Source of the DNA: Nostoc sp. CHAB 5824
Lineage (GTDB): Bacteria; Cyanobacteriota; Cyanobacteriia; Cyanobacteriales; Nostocaceae
Direction: 5' to 3'
Assembly (NCBI RefSeq): GCF_020829665.1
Contig: NZ_JAIVFT010000001.1
Span: forward strand, 623,435-687,434
Length of the DNA: 64,000 nucleotides
The position numbers and the translations under genes are program-made. The notes beneath the pieces are model-generated. The model searched no databases and was not told the origin of the DNA. It saw only the letters and a list, made by a program, of their open reading frames with translations. Position 1 is the stretch's first letter, and each line of letters starts with the position of its first letter. Below, in pieces: positions 9,285 to 18,259 of this stretch.

Positions 9285-9360
9285 GGGGGCAGGGGGCAGG
9301 GCAGGGGGAGAATAAACTAATGACTAATGACCAATGACTAATGACTAATGACCAATGACT
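9285..9360. repeat. STRR: G-rich tract plus TAATGAC heptamers
   Basis: A G-rich tract (GGGGGCAGGGGGCAGGGCAGG) is followed by about six imperfect copies of TAATGAC/CAATGAC. The same pairing recurs, on the opposite strand, at 26065-26151 and 27786-27858. The array runs into the 3' end of the DUF3326 gene, whose stop codon (complement of CTA in the heptamers) is made by the repeat. Short tandem repeats of this kind are typical of heterocystous cyanobacteria. Confidence 0.8.
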
Positions 9361-10415
9361 ACTGGCTGCAAAGGTAATAATTTGGGACGGAGAGCGGAGG
9401 GATTAATGCCTGCTTTGTGTGCTGCTAATACACCCACTGCTTCTAAATATGAGTTTACCTGTATAGATTTGATCCCCAACGGTTGGGGAGGAACTTTTAT
9501 CAGAGTTTTATTTTCTTTTACTGTAATTATTTGGCATCGTTTTTGGCTTAAACTCAGTAAGGCACTGCTACCACAAGCAGTTGCAGGTACGATCGCAACA
9601 TCCACTTCATCTGCCCAAATATCTTCTTGCTGCAATCCGATTGCTCCTCTCTCTACTATAAATTGTGGCGCACGACTTAATCCTACAAGTACGCACGGCA
9701 AAAAGGTATAGCCCAATTCTTCGGCGGCGGAACGGGGAGATAAATCAGGTTGTGGAGGTTCACTCAAAAGGGCGGGAGAATGGGCGCAAGGAATTTGAAA
9801 GGTTCGTACTAGCAAATGGCTAATTACGGCTTCTGCACCCGCCAGAGAATCTACACCTTCACCTTGGCGATATTTTTGTACTGCCTCCTCATCCATATCA
9901 TCAGGGAAACGGGCAACAACTGCGATCGCTTCTGCCCCTGCTTTTTTAATTAATATCTCAGCTGCCCGTAACAAGCTATCTGGGTTGCCAATTGTTCCCC
10001 AACTAGCCCCCGATACTGTAGTCCGTAATTCTACATTTAATGGTGCATCTGTAATTACATAATCTGTTAGGGTCAATCCTAGAGTGGCTCTGACTGCATC
10101 TGCGGCTTGTATATGTCGTAGCCGTAACTCTGGCTCAATGGCTTGGTCTAACAGCAAACCTACTTTGTTGGTGCGGACTGGACGCAAACCCCAGCACCCA
10201 GAGGCGAATTTGTCAAGACCATAACCTTCAACATAAAAAGCATTTGGGAGATTCCAGTACAAACTTGCGCCATTAAGGACATTGGGGTGAGTAATTAGGC
10301 GATCGCAAACCTGTGCTATAACTTTGGCAACAGGCAAAGCATCTCCTGCATAACCCCCAATGGCAGCCCCAACGCCAGTTGGTACAATTAAGATAGCAGT
10401 GTATGGACGTTGCAT
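9345..10415 (-). CDS. DUF3326 domain protein
   Basis: The 356-residue soluble protein matches my recollection of the DUF3326 family, conserved in cyanobacteria and chloroplast lineages. Recognisable stretches are 'ILIVPTGVGAAIGGYAGDA' at the N-terminus, 'YVEGYGLDKFASGCWGLRP' near residue 62, and the Cys-containing 'VAIVPATACGSSALLSL' near 275. The function is unknown. There is no signal peptide. Its C-terminus ends inside the heptamer array. ATG start at 10415. Confidence 0.85.
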   Translation of the reverse strand: MQRPYTAILIVPTGVGAAIGGYAGDALPVAKVIAQVCDRLITHPNVLNGASLYWNLPNAFYVEGYGLDKFASGCWGLRPVRTNKVGLLLDQAIEPELRLRHIQAADAVRATLGLTLTDYVITDAPLNVELRTTVSGASWGTIGNPDSLLRAAEILIKKAGAEAIAVVARFPDDMDEEAVQKYRQGEGVDSLAGAEAVISHLLVRTFQIPCAHSPALLSEPPQPDLSPRSAAEELGYTFLPCVLVGLSRAPQFIVERGAIGLQQEDIWADEVDVAIVPATACGSSALLSLSQKRCQIITVKENKTLIKVPPQPLGIKSIQVNSYLEAVGVLAAHKAGINPSALRPKLLPLQPVVIGH

Positions 10416-10452
10416 ATCGAGTTAGTTATTCCCTGTGTTTGATAGCTTACTT

Positions 10453-10604
10453 GATAAGCTGTCACGCATTAAACTTGCACATCTTTTCGTGTTGGTTGTT
10501 GACAGTTGACAGTTGACAGTTGACAGTTAACAGTTAACAGTTAACCGTCAGCCGTCAACGAACTTAGGAAGTGACTGTGTAATTTAAAAACGTAATAACT
10601 TATC
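10453..10604. repeat. Dispersed repeat with GATAAG ends and TTGACAG heptamers (copy 1)
   Basis: It starts GATAAGCTGTCACGC and ends, in reverse complement, GATAAGTTATTACG, an imperfect terminal inverted repeat. The middle holds tandem TTGACAG/TTAACAG heptamers, then 'CCGTCAGCCGTCAACGAAC' and 'GTGACTGTGTAATTTAAAA'. A second copy in the same orientation lies at 52719-52846. It fills most of the 195-bp gap upstream of the DUF3326 gene. Confidence 0.7.
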
Positions 10605-10611
10605 CATATAG

Positions 10612-12246
10612 CTAGCTTTGCTGCTCTAGTTTTTTTAAAATAGGAGTAACTCTCCAAAGCACAGGTTGGTCTTTTGACCATTTAGCAAATCCAAATACAA
10701 TAGGTTCAAATTTATAATTTTGCTGTTTTGCTAATTCCTTAAGCCAGACTTTACTAGGATTATTGCGGTATAAAAAAACATTACTAAAGCGCTCTAATTC
10801 TTCTACTGGTGGCAGATAAACTTTAAATGTCTTGGAAGGTTGAAGGAGAATTTGTACATTTGGGTTAAGTGAATAACTTAAAGATAAAATATGACCGACT
10901 ACTGCATCGCTAATTAAAAGAGGATCAGTTGTTTGATTAACAATTTTTGCAATAGCAATATTTTCACCATTATTCTCTTTGTTATACCAAACTGTTGCTT
11001 GAGAACTGACAGCACAGGACAAGATACTTCCCGAAACTAGGATAACTAAGAGTAATTGCCAAAATTTCTGATGCCAAGATTTTAACGAAGGATTAGCTAA
11101 ATTTATTCCTAGCAAGTAAGCAATGGCTATTTGCACTCCTAATAAACCAGGAATTAGGTATCGTGATTTTGTAGAGCGTATCCCTCCAAAAATTAAATCT
11201 GGCACCATTAAAGGCAGTGTGCTAACGCCAGCCAGAAGGATAATCAATAACCAAACTGATATGGGTGTTTGACGACAAAGGTAATAAACAGCATATAGGA
11301 TCAAGATTAACAATATTCGATGCACATAAAAATCCCAAGGTTCTTGATTAATATCAAAAAATATCCGACCAAGGTGCTGAATCCAGATATTCTTTAGTTC
11401 TGAGGTTTTAAGAGTGTAAATGAATAGGGAATTGATACCTTTCTTAGCTTGAGATTGATTAATGATAACAACCCAAGCCCAAGGAAGAAAAATCAAAAAA
11501 CCTACCAGAGATGCTACAAGGTAACTTTTAAGAGTCTTTCGATGGCGAAACCCATAGATAATTATGACATAAACACCATGAGCGATCGCCACCAATCCAC
11601 CCAGAAGAAACGTATAAAGGTTTAGTACTAGAGTAAGTGTATAAATACCCCAGCTAGTTCTGGTTTTTACTCGTATTGCCCACAGTAAAGCTGCGCTTGC
11701 AAGTAAAGTAGTTACAGTCCATAGGCTGTATTCTCTCGACTCTTGAGAGTAAAGCACATGAAATGGCGAGACAGCAATTAGTCCTATCGTTAACCATGTA
11801 GGCAACTTTGAAGCGAAAATGCCTGTTTCAACAAATAGCTCTTGACATAGCCAATAAATGCATGGAAATACTAGCAGACTAAGGAGCGCAGGTAACAACC
11901 TAGCTAATGCTACTGAACTACCAATACTATGGAACCAAAAATTTGCCAAACCGTAGTATAGTGGTGGATGCTGCGGATCTTCCTTGGCTAGGCTTTCGAC
12001 TACATCAATAACGCTTCTTGTTCCATCAGGGCGCTGATATCGCTGGAGTTCCGTTACACTAACTACTGACTTTACTGAAAAGTGTTGAACAACTTCTTCT
12101 TGGGTATAACCAGAAGCTCGCAGAGATGTTATCGCATCATCATACCAGTACACTTTATACTCAAAGTGAGTAAAACGAAAAAATATGCCCAACACCAGCA
12201 CAATAACGAGGAAAAAACGCAAGAAAACCTCCTCTTTTATGCTCAA
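10612..12246 (-). CDS. Family 39 glycosyltransferase-like membrane protein
   Basis: The 544-residue protein has a hydrophobic N-terminal helix, then 'VYWYDDAITSLRASG' (33-46), whose D36-D37 pair fits the acidic motif in the first external loop of GT-C (PMT/ArnT-like) enzymes, and about ten further membrane helices. Such enzymes use polyprenyl-phosphate sugars to glycosylate lipids or proteins on the periplasmic face. The C-terminal about 120 residues (from 'NIAIAKIVNQTTDPLLISDA') are soluble. The first usable codon is TTG at 12244-12246; no ATG lies near the N-terminus. Substrate unknown. Confidence 0.85.
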   Translation of the reverse strand: MSIKEEVFLRFFLVIVLVLGIFFRFTHFEYKVYWYDDAITSLRASGYTQEEVVQHFSVKSVVSVTELQRYQRPDGTRSVIDVVESLAKEDPQHPPLYYGLANFWFHSIGSSVALARLLPALLSLLVFPCIYWLCQELFVETGIFASKLPTWLTIGLIAVSPFHVLYSQESREYSLWTVTTLLASAALLWAIRVKTRTSWGIYTLTLVLNLYTFLLGGLVAIAHGVYVIIIYGFRHRKTLKSYLVASLVGFLIFLPWAWVVIINQSQAKKGINSLFIYTLKTSELKNIWIQHLGRIFFDINQEPWDFYVHRILLILILYAVYYLCRQTPISVWLLIILLAGVSTLPLMVPDLIFGGIRSTKSRYLIPGLLGVQIAIAYLLGINLANPSLKSWHQKFWQLLLVILVSGSILSCAVSSQATVWYNKENNGENIAIAKIVNQTTDPLLISDAVVGHILSLSYSLNPNVQILLQPSKTFKVYLPPVEELERFSNVFLYRNNPSKVWLKELAKQQNYKFEPIVFGFAKWSKDQPVLWRVTPILKKLEQQS

Positions 12247-12315
12247 TCAATTACAAATAAAGCTATGTTATTGACTAACTAAGCATTATCTATTTAGTGG
12301 ATGTTAAAATGAATA

Positions 12316-12342
12316 TAGAGACGTAGCAGTGTTACGTCTCTA
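12316..12342. repeat. Perfect 10-bp hairpin, likely dispersed repeat
   Basis: TAGAGACGTA and TACGTCTCTA are perfect inverted copies separated by 7 bases. No T-run follows on either strand, so it is not a standard terminator. The AGAGACGTAGC wording recurs near 22750. It lies between the glycosyltransferase start and the small gene at 12432. Confidence 0.5.
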
Positions 12343-12431
12343 CAAGGGTTTCAGGCAACTAATAATTAATTTCTGGAGGTGTCTATTTAGCGGAGATGAA
12401 AACGCACTCAAAATCTAAAATTGGATGACAC

Positions 12432-12611
12432 CTAACTCTTAGGTGTAGTTACCACGGCTTCAACTATAGCTTTTTGTTCCTCAACGTCTACAGAGGTAAT
12501 TGCCCAACGAAGAGGTTCCCCCTGTTTGTTCAACTCTGTTTCAATTACTTGTAGTAATTCTGCGGGAGTTTCTTGTAAATCAATTTCTGCGGTAATAAAA
12601 TGAGTCGTCAT
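12432..12611 (-). CDS. Small conserved-looking protein, 59 residues
   Basis: The reverse-strand frame runs from ATG 12609-12611, with AGGA upstream on the coding strand, to TAG 12432-12434. The product begins MTTHFITAEIDLQETPAELL and ends VEAVVTTPKS. It is acidic, about 59 residues, and reads as a compact alpha/beta protein. Balanced composition and a good start support it as a real gene just under usual length cut-offs. Family not recognised. The ferredoxin gene lies about 140 bp upstream on the same strand. Confidence 0.65.
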   Translation of the reverse strand: MTTHFITAEIDLQETPAELLQVIETELNKQGEPLRWAITSVDVEEQKAIVEAVVTTPKS

Positions 12612-12754
12612 CTTGAGAAATCCTGTGGATTTATAGTTTCTAGAATAGCTGATCTCAGTGGTTATGAGATACTTATGTTATTTATCAGCTTTGGTAATGT
12701 TAAGTCAACAGTTATCAATAATCAAGCAGTATACTGATAACTGTTTACTAATTA

Positions 12755-13072
12755 TTAGCCTTTGCCAAATTGTAACTGATAAACTATTTCTTCTTTTTCC
12801 GTCTGTATTTTCAAATCAGAAAGTGGTTTGGCAACACAAAGCAATACGTAACCTTGCTTTTGTAAATCTGGACTAACGCCCATGCCATCAGTTTGATCCA
12901 CATTTCCCTCAGTTATTTGACCGGCGCAAGTTGTGCAAACACCAGCATTACAAGAACTCGGCAGTTCCAAACCCGCAGTATCGGCAACTGATAAGATCGT
13001 TTTATCTTCAGGAACTTGCAAGGTATGAATTTCGCCTTGGTGATGAATTTCTACGGTGTAAGTTTTGGGCAT
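12755..13072 (-). CDS. Plant-type [2Fe-2S] ferredoxin
   Basis: Taking ATG 13072 (MPKTYTVEIHHQ) gives 105 residues; the longer frame would need a TTG. Cluster ligands are in CNAGVCTTC (C41, C46, C49) and LLCVAKP (C79), the C-X4-C-X2-C-Xn-C pattern of photosynthetic-type ferredoxins. The segment 'GYVLLCVAKPLSDLKIQTEKEEIVYQ' differs from PetF and is typical of the longer accessory ferredoxins of cyanobacteria. Likely a soluble one-electron carrier; the partner is unknown. Confidence 0.9.
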   Translation of the reverse strand: MPKTYTVEIHHQGEIHTLQVPEDKTILSVADTAGLELPSSCNAGVCTTCAGQITEGNVDQTDGMGVSPDLQKQGYVLLCVAKPLSDLKIQTEKEEIVYQLQFGKG

Positions 13073-13363
13073 ATACAAAACAAGCGTGACACAGAGGACA
13101 AGTGAGTTATTTTATCTGATAAATAGACACAGTACCAAGTTAACAAAGAGGAAAAGAGAATTATTTTCAAAGAGCTTTATCGGCAAAAATAGCTATACAG
13201 TGATAATTATAAGTCCTTGCTAGACAAAAAACTTAAAGTAAGGAGACTCACTTGCTGTTACTTCTATTTTTCAAGACTTGTGAGGTTGAATCCTCCTGAA
13301 ATTAGGGGAGTGATGATACACACTTAAAACTTTGTTTGGTTAATATTTGGAGTGGAGTTAAGA

Positions 13364-16027
13364 ATGCTGGAATCATATCGTAAACACGTTGCCGAAAGAG
13401 GAGCGCTGGGAATTCCCCCTTTACCATTAGATGCAAAGCAAACATCTGAATTGTGCGAATTACTGAAAAATCCGCCAAAGGGTCAAGAAGATATATTATT
13501 GCATTTATTGCGCGATCGCATTTCTCCTGGTGTTGATCCAGCAGCTTATGTCAAAGCTGGATTTCTCACCGCGATTGCCAAAAAGGAAATCACCAGTCCC
13601 TTGGTTTCGCGCATAGAAGCGGTGCAATTGCTGGGCACAATGATAGGTGGTTACAATGTGCAAGCTTTAATCGATTTGCTGCAATGGCCCACCGTATCCC
13701 TCTCAGACTCATCTGAAACACCTCTAGTAATGGGTGGACAAGGAAAGGAACCCATCGCCGCTTATGCCGCCAACGCCTTAAGCAAAATCCTCTTGGTGTA
13801 CGATGCCTTCCACGATGTTTTAGAGTTATCTAAAACCAATCCTTTCGCCAAGCGGGTGATAGACTCTTGGGCGGAAGCTGAATGGTTTACCATTCGCCCC
13901 ACAGTAAGAGAAGCAATTACTGTCACCGTTTTTAAAGTTCCTGGCGAAACCAATACCGACGATTTATCCCCTGCCCAAAGCGCCACAACTCGCCCAGATA
14001 TTCCCTTACACGCTTTAGTGATGTTAGAGTCACGGCAACCGGGAAGCTTGGCAACAATTGCCGAATTGAAGAAAAAAGGGCATCCTGTAGCTTACGTGGG
14101 GGATGTAGTTGGTACAGGTTCCTCGCGTAAATCTGCTATTAACTCGGTGTTGTGGCACATGGGAAATGATATACCATTTGTGCCAAACAAACGCGCTGGG
14201 GGTTATGTTTTAGGTGGTGCGATCGCGCCAATCTTCTTTAACACAGCAGAAGATGCCGGTGCTTTGCCTATTCAGTGCGATGTCACCAAACTAGAAACCG
14301 GCATGGTAATTACCATCCATCCCTACAAAGGCGAAATCACAAACGTTGCTGGCGAAGTCATTTCTACCTTTGCCCTCAAACCTGACACCATCCTCGATGA
14401 AGTTCGCGCAGGTGGACGCATCCCCCTACTTATTGGACGTACCCTTACCGATAAAACTCGTCTTGCACTTGGTTTAGAACACAGCACAGTTTTCACCCGT
14501 CCCCAGCAAGCCTTTGATACAGGCAAAGGCTACACTCTGGCACAGAAAATGGTAGGTAAAGCTTGCGGATTACCTGGTGTGCGTCCCGGCACATCTTGCG
14601 AACCCATCATTACTACCGTTGGTTCTCAAGATACCACAGGCCCCATGACCCGCGACGAATTAAAAGAACTCGCTTGTCTTGGTTTCAGTGCAGATTTAGT
14701 AATACAAAGTTTTTGCCATACTGCTGCTTATCCCAAACCAGTAGACATCCAAACCCATCACGAACTCCCCGATTTCTTTGCTTCTCGTGGCGGTGTCGCC
14801 CTCCGTCCCGGTGATGGTATCATCCACTCTTGGTTAAACCGGATGCTGCTACCCGACACCGTGGGAACTGGCGGCGACTCTCACACCCGCTTCCCCTTAG
14901 GTATTTCCTTCCCCGCCGGTTCTGGATTGGTAGCTTTTGCAGCCGCCTTGGGTGTTATGCCTTTAGATATGCCAGAGTCAGTTTTGGTAAGATTTAAAGG
15001 AGAATTGCAACCAGGTATCACCCTCCGCGATGTCGTGAATGCCATTCCCTACGTGGCAATTCAAAAAGGTTTGCTGACAGCAGAGAAGCAGAATAAGAAA
15101 AATATCTTCTCCGGGCGAATTCTGGAAATAGAAGGTTTGCCAGATTTAAAAGTTGAACAAGCCTTTGAACTCACCGATGCTAGTGCCGAACGTTCTTGTG
15201 CCGGATGCACAATTAAGCTGAGTGTAGAGACAATTTCTGAATATCTGCGTTCTAACGTAGCGTTGCTGAAAAATATGATAGCACGAGGCTATCACGATCC
15301 GCGTACCATGCTGCGCCGTGTGGCAAAGATGGAAGAATGGTTAGCAAATCCCGTGTTATTAGAAGGCGATGCCGATGCGGAATATGCCGAAATAATTGAA
15401 ATTGATTTAAACGAAATTAAAGAACCAATTGTTGCTGCTCCTAATGACCCCGATAATGTTAAATTATTATCGGAAGTTGCGAATGATCCAGTGCAAGAGG
15501 TATTCGTTGGTTCTTGTATGACGAATATTGGTCATTATCGGGCAACAGCGAAAGTTTTGGAAGGCGCAGGTGAAGTGAAAACTCGTCTGTGGATAGCACC
15601 ACCAACGCGCATGGATGAACACCAATTAAAAGAAGAAGGTGTATACAGCGTTTTTGGGGCTGCGGGTGCGCGTACAGAAATGCCAGGATGCAGTTTGTGC
15701 ATGGGTAATCAGGCGCGAGTTGCTGATGGGACAACAGTGTTTTCTACCTCTACCCGCAACTTCAATAATCGTATGGGTAAAGATGCGCGAGTGTATCTTG
15801 GTTCAGCAGAATTAGCCGCAGTTTGTGCGCTGCTGGGACGCCTCCCCACAGTGCAGGAATATTTAGATATTGTGGCGAGTAGAATTCATCCTTTTGCAGA
15901 TGATTTGTACCGATATTTGAACTTCGATCAAATCGTCGGTTTTGAGGATGAAGGGCGAGTGATTGCGTTGGAAGATATGCCGAGGCTTGAGGATATTTTG
16001 GGTATGCCGACTAGTGTATTAAGCTAA
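13364..16027 (+). CDS. acnB: Aconitate hydratase B
   Basis: Start chosen at ATG 13364 ([13 protein letters not shown]), which matches the AcnB N-terminus and has GGAGTGGAG about 6 bases upstream; an in-frame GTG at 13352 is less likely. The product (887 residues) shows the AcnB order: N-terminal HEAT-like domain, swivel domain ('[18 protein letters not shown]'), then the [4Fe-4S] catalytic domains with the single Cys in '[14 protein letters not shown]' and the pair in '[10 protein letters not shown]'. It catalyses citrate-isocitrate isomerisation in the TCA pathway, feeding 2-oxoglutarate for nitrogen assimilation. Single-gene unit. Confidence 0.97.
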   Translation: MLESYRKHVAERGALGIPPLPLDAKQTSELCELLKNPPKGQEDILLHLLRDRISPGVDPAAYVKAGFLTAIAKKEITSPLVSRIEAVQLLGTMIGGYNVQALIDLLQWPTVSLSDSSETPLVMGGQGKEPIAAYAANALSKILLVYDAFHDVLELSKTNPFAKRVIDSWAEAEWFTIRPTVREAITVTVFKVPGETNTDDLSPAQSATTRPDIPLHALVMLESRQPGSLATIAELKKKGHPVAYVGDVVGTGSSRKSAINSVLWHMGNDIPFVPNKRAGGYVLGGAIAPIFFNTAEDAGALPIQCDVTKLETGMVITIHPYKGEITNVAGEVISTFALKPDTILDEVRAGGRIPLLIGRTLTDKTRLALGLEHSTVFTRPQQAFDTGKGYTLAQKMVGKACGLPGVRPGTSCEPIITTVGSQDTTGPMTRDELKELACLGFSADLVIQSFCHTAAYPKPVDIQTHHELPDFFASRGGVALRPGDGIIHSWLNRMLLPDTVGTGGDSHTRFPLGISFPAGSGLVAFAAALGVMPLDMPESVLVRFKGELQPGITLRDVVNAIPYVAIQKGLLTAEKQNKKNIFSGRILEIEGLPDLKVEQAFELTDASAERSCAGCTIKLSVETISEYLRSNVALLKNMIARGYHDPRTMLRRVAKMEEWLANPVLLEGDADAEYAEIIEIDLNEIKEPIVAAPNDPDNVKLLSEVANDPVQEVFVGSCMTNIGHYRATAKVLEGAGEVKTRLWIAPPTRMDEHQLKEEGVYSVFGAAGARTEMPGCSLCMGNQARVADGTTVFSTSTRNFNNRMGKDARVYLGSAELAAVCALLGRLPTVQEYLDIVASRIHPFADDLYRYLNFDQIVGFEDEGRVIALEDMPRLEDILGMPTSVLS

Positions 16028-16365
16028 TAGATTAATAGTAGGGTGGGCAATGCCCCCCTATAAAATTAAATTAGCCTTTATGCCAACAGACATAATTTTG
16101 TGTCATCTAAATTTCTCATGTTTAAGGAAAACTACTCTGAGTTGAGTTTAGTGTTCAAGTCTTACTTCCTTTTAATGGAAAAATTCCGAGTAATTACGGT
16201 TACTCAAATAGATCGTCATATGAGAATATGTTTATCAACAAAATTTACATATAATTGATAACATATCCTAGTAGATCAACTATTAAATTCTCACTGTACT
16301 CGTAGCATAATAAAGATTATTTTTTTAGCTTCTAATCTTCCTACTTTTTATAGGTATTTTCAGTA
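16028..16365. other. Gene-free stretch upstream of the accessory island
   Basis: This 338-bp AT-rich gap holds a short G/C hairpin just after acnB (GGGTGGGCAATGCCCCCC, 16040-16057). I see no further gene or repeat. It must contain the promoter of the HEPN-like gene that follows. Confidence 0.4.
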
Positions 16366-16789
16366 ATGGATTTACAGCAGTATTATCAAAATATCTTTGA
16401 TTCATCTAATAAAGTAATGGAGGAGTCACTACAAAAAGAGAATGAGCTTGCTAAAATTCATGAATTTGTAGATGATTTATTAAAATGGCTTATAATTCTA
16501 CAACCTCGACCAGAATCCAATGTCCTTGAATACGTTGCAGCAGAATTGCAGTTATCTGCATTTTCCCTGGTTTCAGGATTGTATAGACAAGCATTTACTT
16601 CTTTACGGTTATCTTTGGAACTATCTTTAGGTGTTGTTTTTTTCTCAGCAAATAGACTAGAACTTGCTGAATGGATGGGAGGTAACTATGATTTAGTTTG
16701 GTCACAACTTAATCGGGAGCATCCAGTTTTGGAAGATTTACCATTTCTGAGAAAATGTAGAAGGAAATAACCCTGTGCGATCGCAGACT

Positions 16790-16999
16790 ATGAGCCAAGA
16801 GAAACAAGAACGGATCAAAGCCTGCTTACAAGAACTGGCAACATTGCTGTACTCGGAAGCTGATAAGAGTCAGTTAACAGACCTCGAAGGTATAGAAAAA
16901 ACAGTTCGTAGTCAAATATTGGAGTATGTCGGCCCAGAAATAGCCCTTTTTTTATCGAACAAACAACAAAAACAAAAATCGGTAAAACTAGGAAAATAA
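16790..16999 (+). CDS. ISKra4-type transposase, N-terminal ORF A
   Basis: ATG 16790 (MSQEKQERIKACLQE) starts a 69-residue helical product ending at TAA 16997-16999. The downstream ORF is in the -1 frame and is open well upstream of its first start codon. The heptamer T TTT TTA at 16948-16954 sits in the right register for a -1 frameshift, which would fuse '...PEIALFF' to 'IEQTTKTKIG...'. As in related elements, the functional transposase is probably the fused product. In-frame GTG at 16775 is an alternative start. Confidence 0.8.
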   Translation: MSQEKQERIKACLQELATLLYSEADKSQLTDLEGIEKTVRSQILEYVGPEIALFLSNKQQKQKSVKLGK

Positions 17000-17004
17000 A
17001 AAGC

Positions 17005-17856
17005 TTGGTTGGGGAACTGAAATTAAAAGCTAAACAGATACAGAGACTGGGTTTAAAGCTAAGAAGTCGATTGAGTCCATTACTTCAAAAGTGCTGTTTG
17101 AGGCTATCGGCTAATGAATCATACCGAAAAGCAGAAATCGAAATTGAGGCATTGACAGGAGTGAAAGTTGGTCATACAACGCAACAAAATCTAGTTCTCA
17201 AGCAAGATTTTCAACTACCCGTAGCATTACAACCTGTATCAGAAGTGAGTGTGGATGGCGGAAAAGTTCGACTACGGGGCAAACCACAAGTAGGTTGCCA
17301 CTGGCGAGACTATAAAACCGTTCGTCTGCAAGGGATTTACTATGGTGCGTTTTTTGATGACAACCAATCATTAATCGATTACGTTAATAGCCAATGTTTG
17401 GTGAATCCACTTGTTTGCTTGGGAGATGGTCATGATGGAGTTTGGAATTTAGTTAAAGAGTTTGGAACTGAAGAATTTGAACGTTGGGAAATTTTAGATT
17501 GGTATCACCTCAAGGAAAATCTTTATAAAATTGGTGGTTCTTTAAAGCGTCTCAAAACTGCTGAGAGTTTATTGTGGCAAGGTCAGATAGAGCCAATTCA
17601 GGCTTTATTTAATAATTGCCGAGGCAAACAAGTTAAGAAGTTTATCGCTTATCTCGAAAAACATCGCTCTCGCATTATTAACTACAGCTATTACCAAGCT
17701 GAACAACTGTGTTCTATTGGTTCTGGTTCTGTCGAGTCTGCTATTAAACAGATTGGAGCAAGGATTAAAATTTCTGGCGCACAGTGGAATGTTGAAAGCG
17801 TCAACCAAATCCTTTCCCTTCGTTGTGCTTATCTCAATGGTTTACTTGCTATTTGA
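17005..17856 (+). CDS. ISKra4-type transposase, catalytic ORF B
   Basis: The 283-residue frame contains the DDE catalytic residues: D in 'SVDGGKVRLRGK' (about residue 82), D in 'CLGDGHDGVWN' (about 140), and E in 'GSGSVESAIKQ' (about 248). The frame opens near 16921 in the -1 register relative to ORF A, and the annotated TTG 17005 is probably not a true start. There are no internal stops, so the element may still be active. Confidence 0.85.
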   Translation: MVGELKLKAKQIQRLGLKLRSRLSPLLQKCCLRLSANESYRKAEIEIEALTGVKVGHTTQQNLVLKQDFQLPVALQPVSEVSVDGGKVRLRGKPQVGCHWRDYKTVRLQGIYYGAFFDDNQSLIDYVNSQCLVNPLVCLGDGHDGVWNLVKEFGTEEFERWEILDWYHLKENLYKIGGSLKRLKTAESLLWQGQIEPIQALFNNCRGKQVKKFIAYLEKHRSRIINYSYYQAEQLCSIGSGSVESAIKQIGARIKISGAQWNVESVNQILSLRCAYLNGLLAI

Positions 17857-18259
17857 GTCTTTCTGCCAAAACTGGATGCTCCCACTTAATCATAGCGACA
17901 ACGGCGTATTTTCTAAAAGATATGCCAAAGCATTTTTCCCAGAATTAACTTGTTATGTTGATAATTATCAGAATTCAGCGGCTGCTGTTTATAGAGAGTT
18001 ATCAGAATTTGTACATAGAAATATTGGTACTTGGAATTTAAGTCAACAAAAATATATATCTTTTAATCAAGAATTATTTAATCACTATTTAGATAGATTT
18101 TCTAGAGTATCTAAAATAATGTGTTTTGCCTTGTGCCTGAGATTTCTCAAAGAGATTGATCAAGTATCATTAGAATGTTTAGAAACTCACTTGCTTGAAA
18201 GGATGGGATATATATTAGAAATTCGTAAGCTAATTGGTGGCCCTATTTGAGAAATAATT

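Larger units (their letters stand above)
16715..17883 (+). mobile_element. ISKra4-family insertion sequence, 1169 bp
   Basis: The ends are perfect 18-bp inverted repeats, GGGAGCATCCAGTTTTGG at 16715-16732 and its complement at 17866-17883. The target duplication ACTTAATC flanks it at 16707-16714 and 17884-17891. It carries two overlapping-frame transposase ORFs. Perfect ends and duplication mean a recent insertion. Family assignment is from the transposase look (DGGKVRLRGK, GDGHDGVW, GSGSVESA). Confidence 0.93.
16366..18250 (+). pseudogene. HEPN-like protein gene split by an ISKra4-type element
   Basis: The gene runs 16366-16714 and resumes at 17892-18250. Removing the IS (16715-17883) and one copy of the 8-bp target duplication ACTTAATC joins the two parts in one frame: 708 bp, 235 residues. 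The junction reads WSQLNHSDN. The rebuilt protein is all-helical and has R151-x6-H158 in 'YRELSEFVHRN', the spacing of the HEPN RNase motif, followed by conserved-looking 'GTW'. It ends 9 bp before the ORC/CDC6-like ATPase gene, so the two form an operon. In its present state only the first 116 residues plus a foreign tail can be made. HEPN assignment is from motif only. Confidence 0.8.

Noticed and set aside
12658..12876. 72-residue + strand ORF
   Set aside because: Mostly opposite the ferredoxin gene and lacking a ribosome site or protein pattern.
17717..18250. 177-residue ORF as a separate gene
   Set aside because: Its first 58 residues are IS sequence read out of frame; the rest is the C-terminal part of the split HEPN-like gene.
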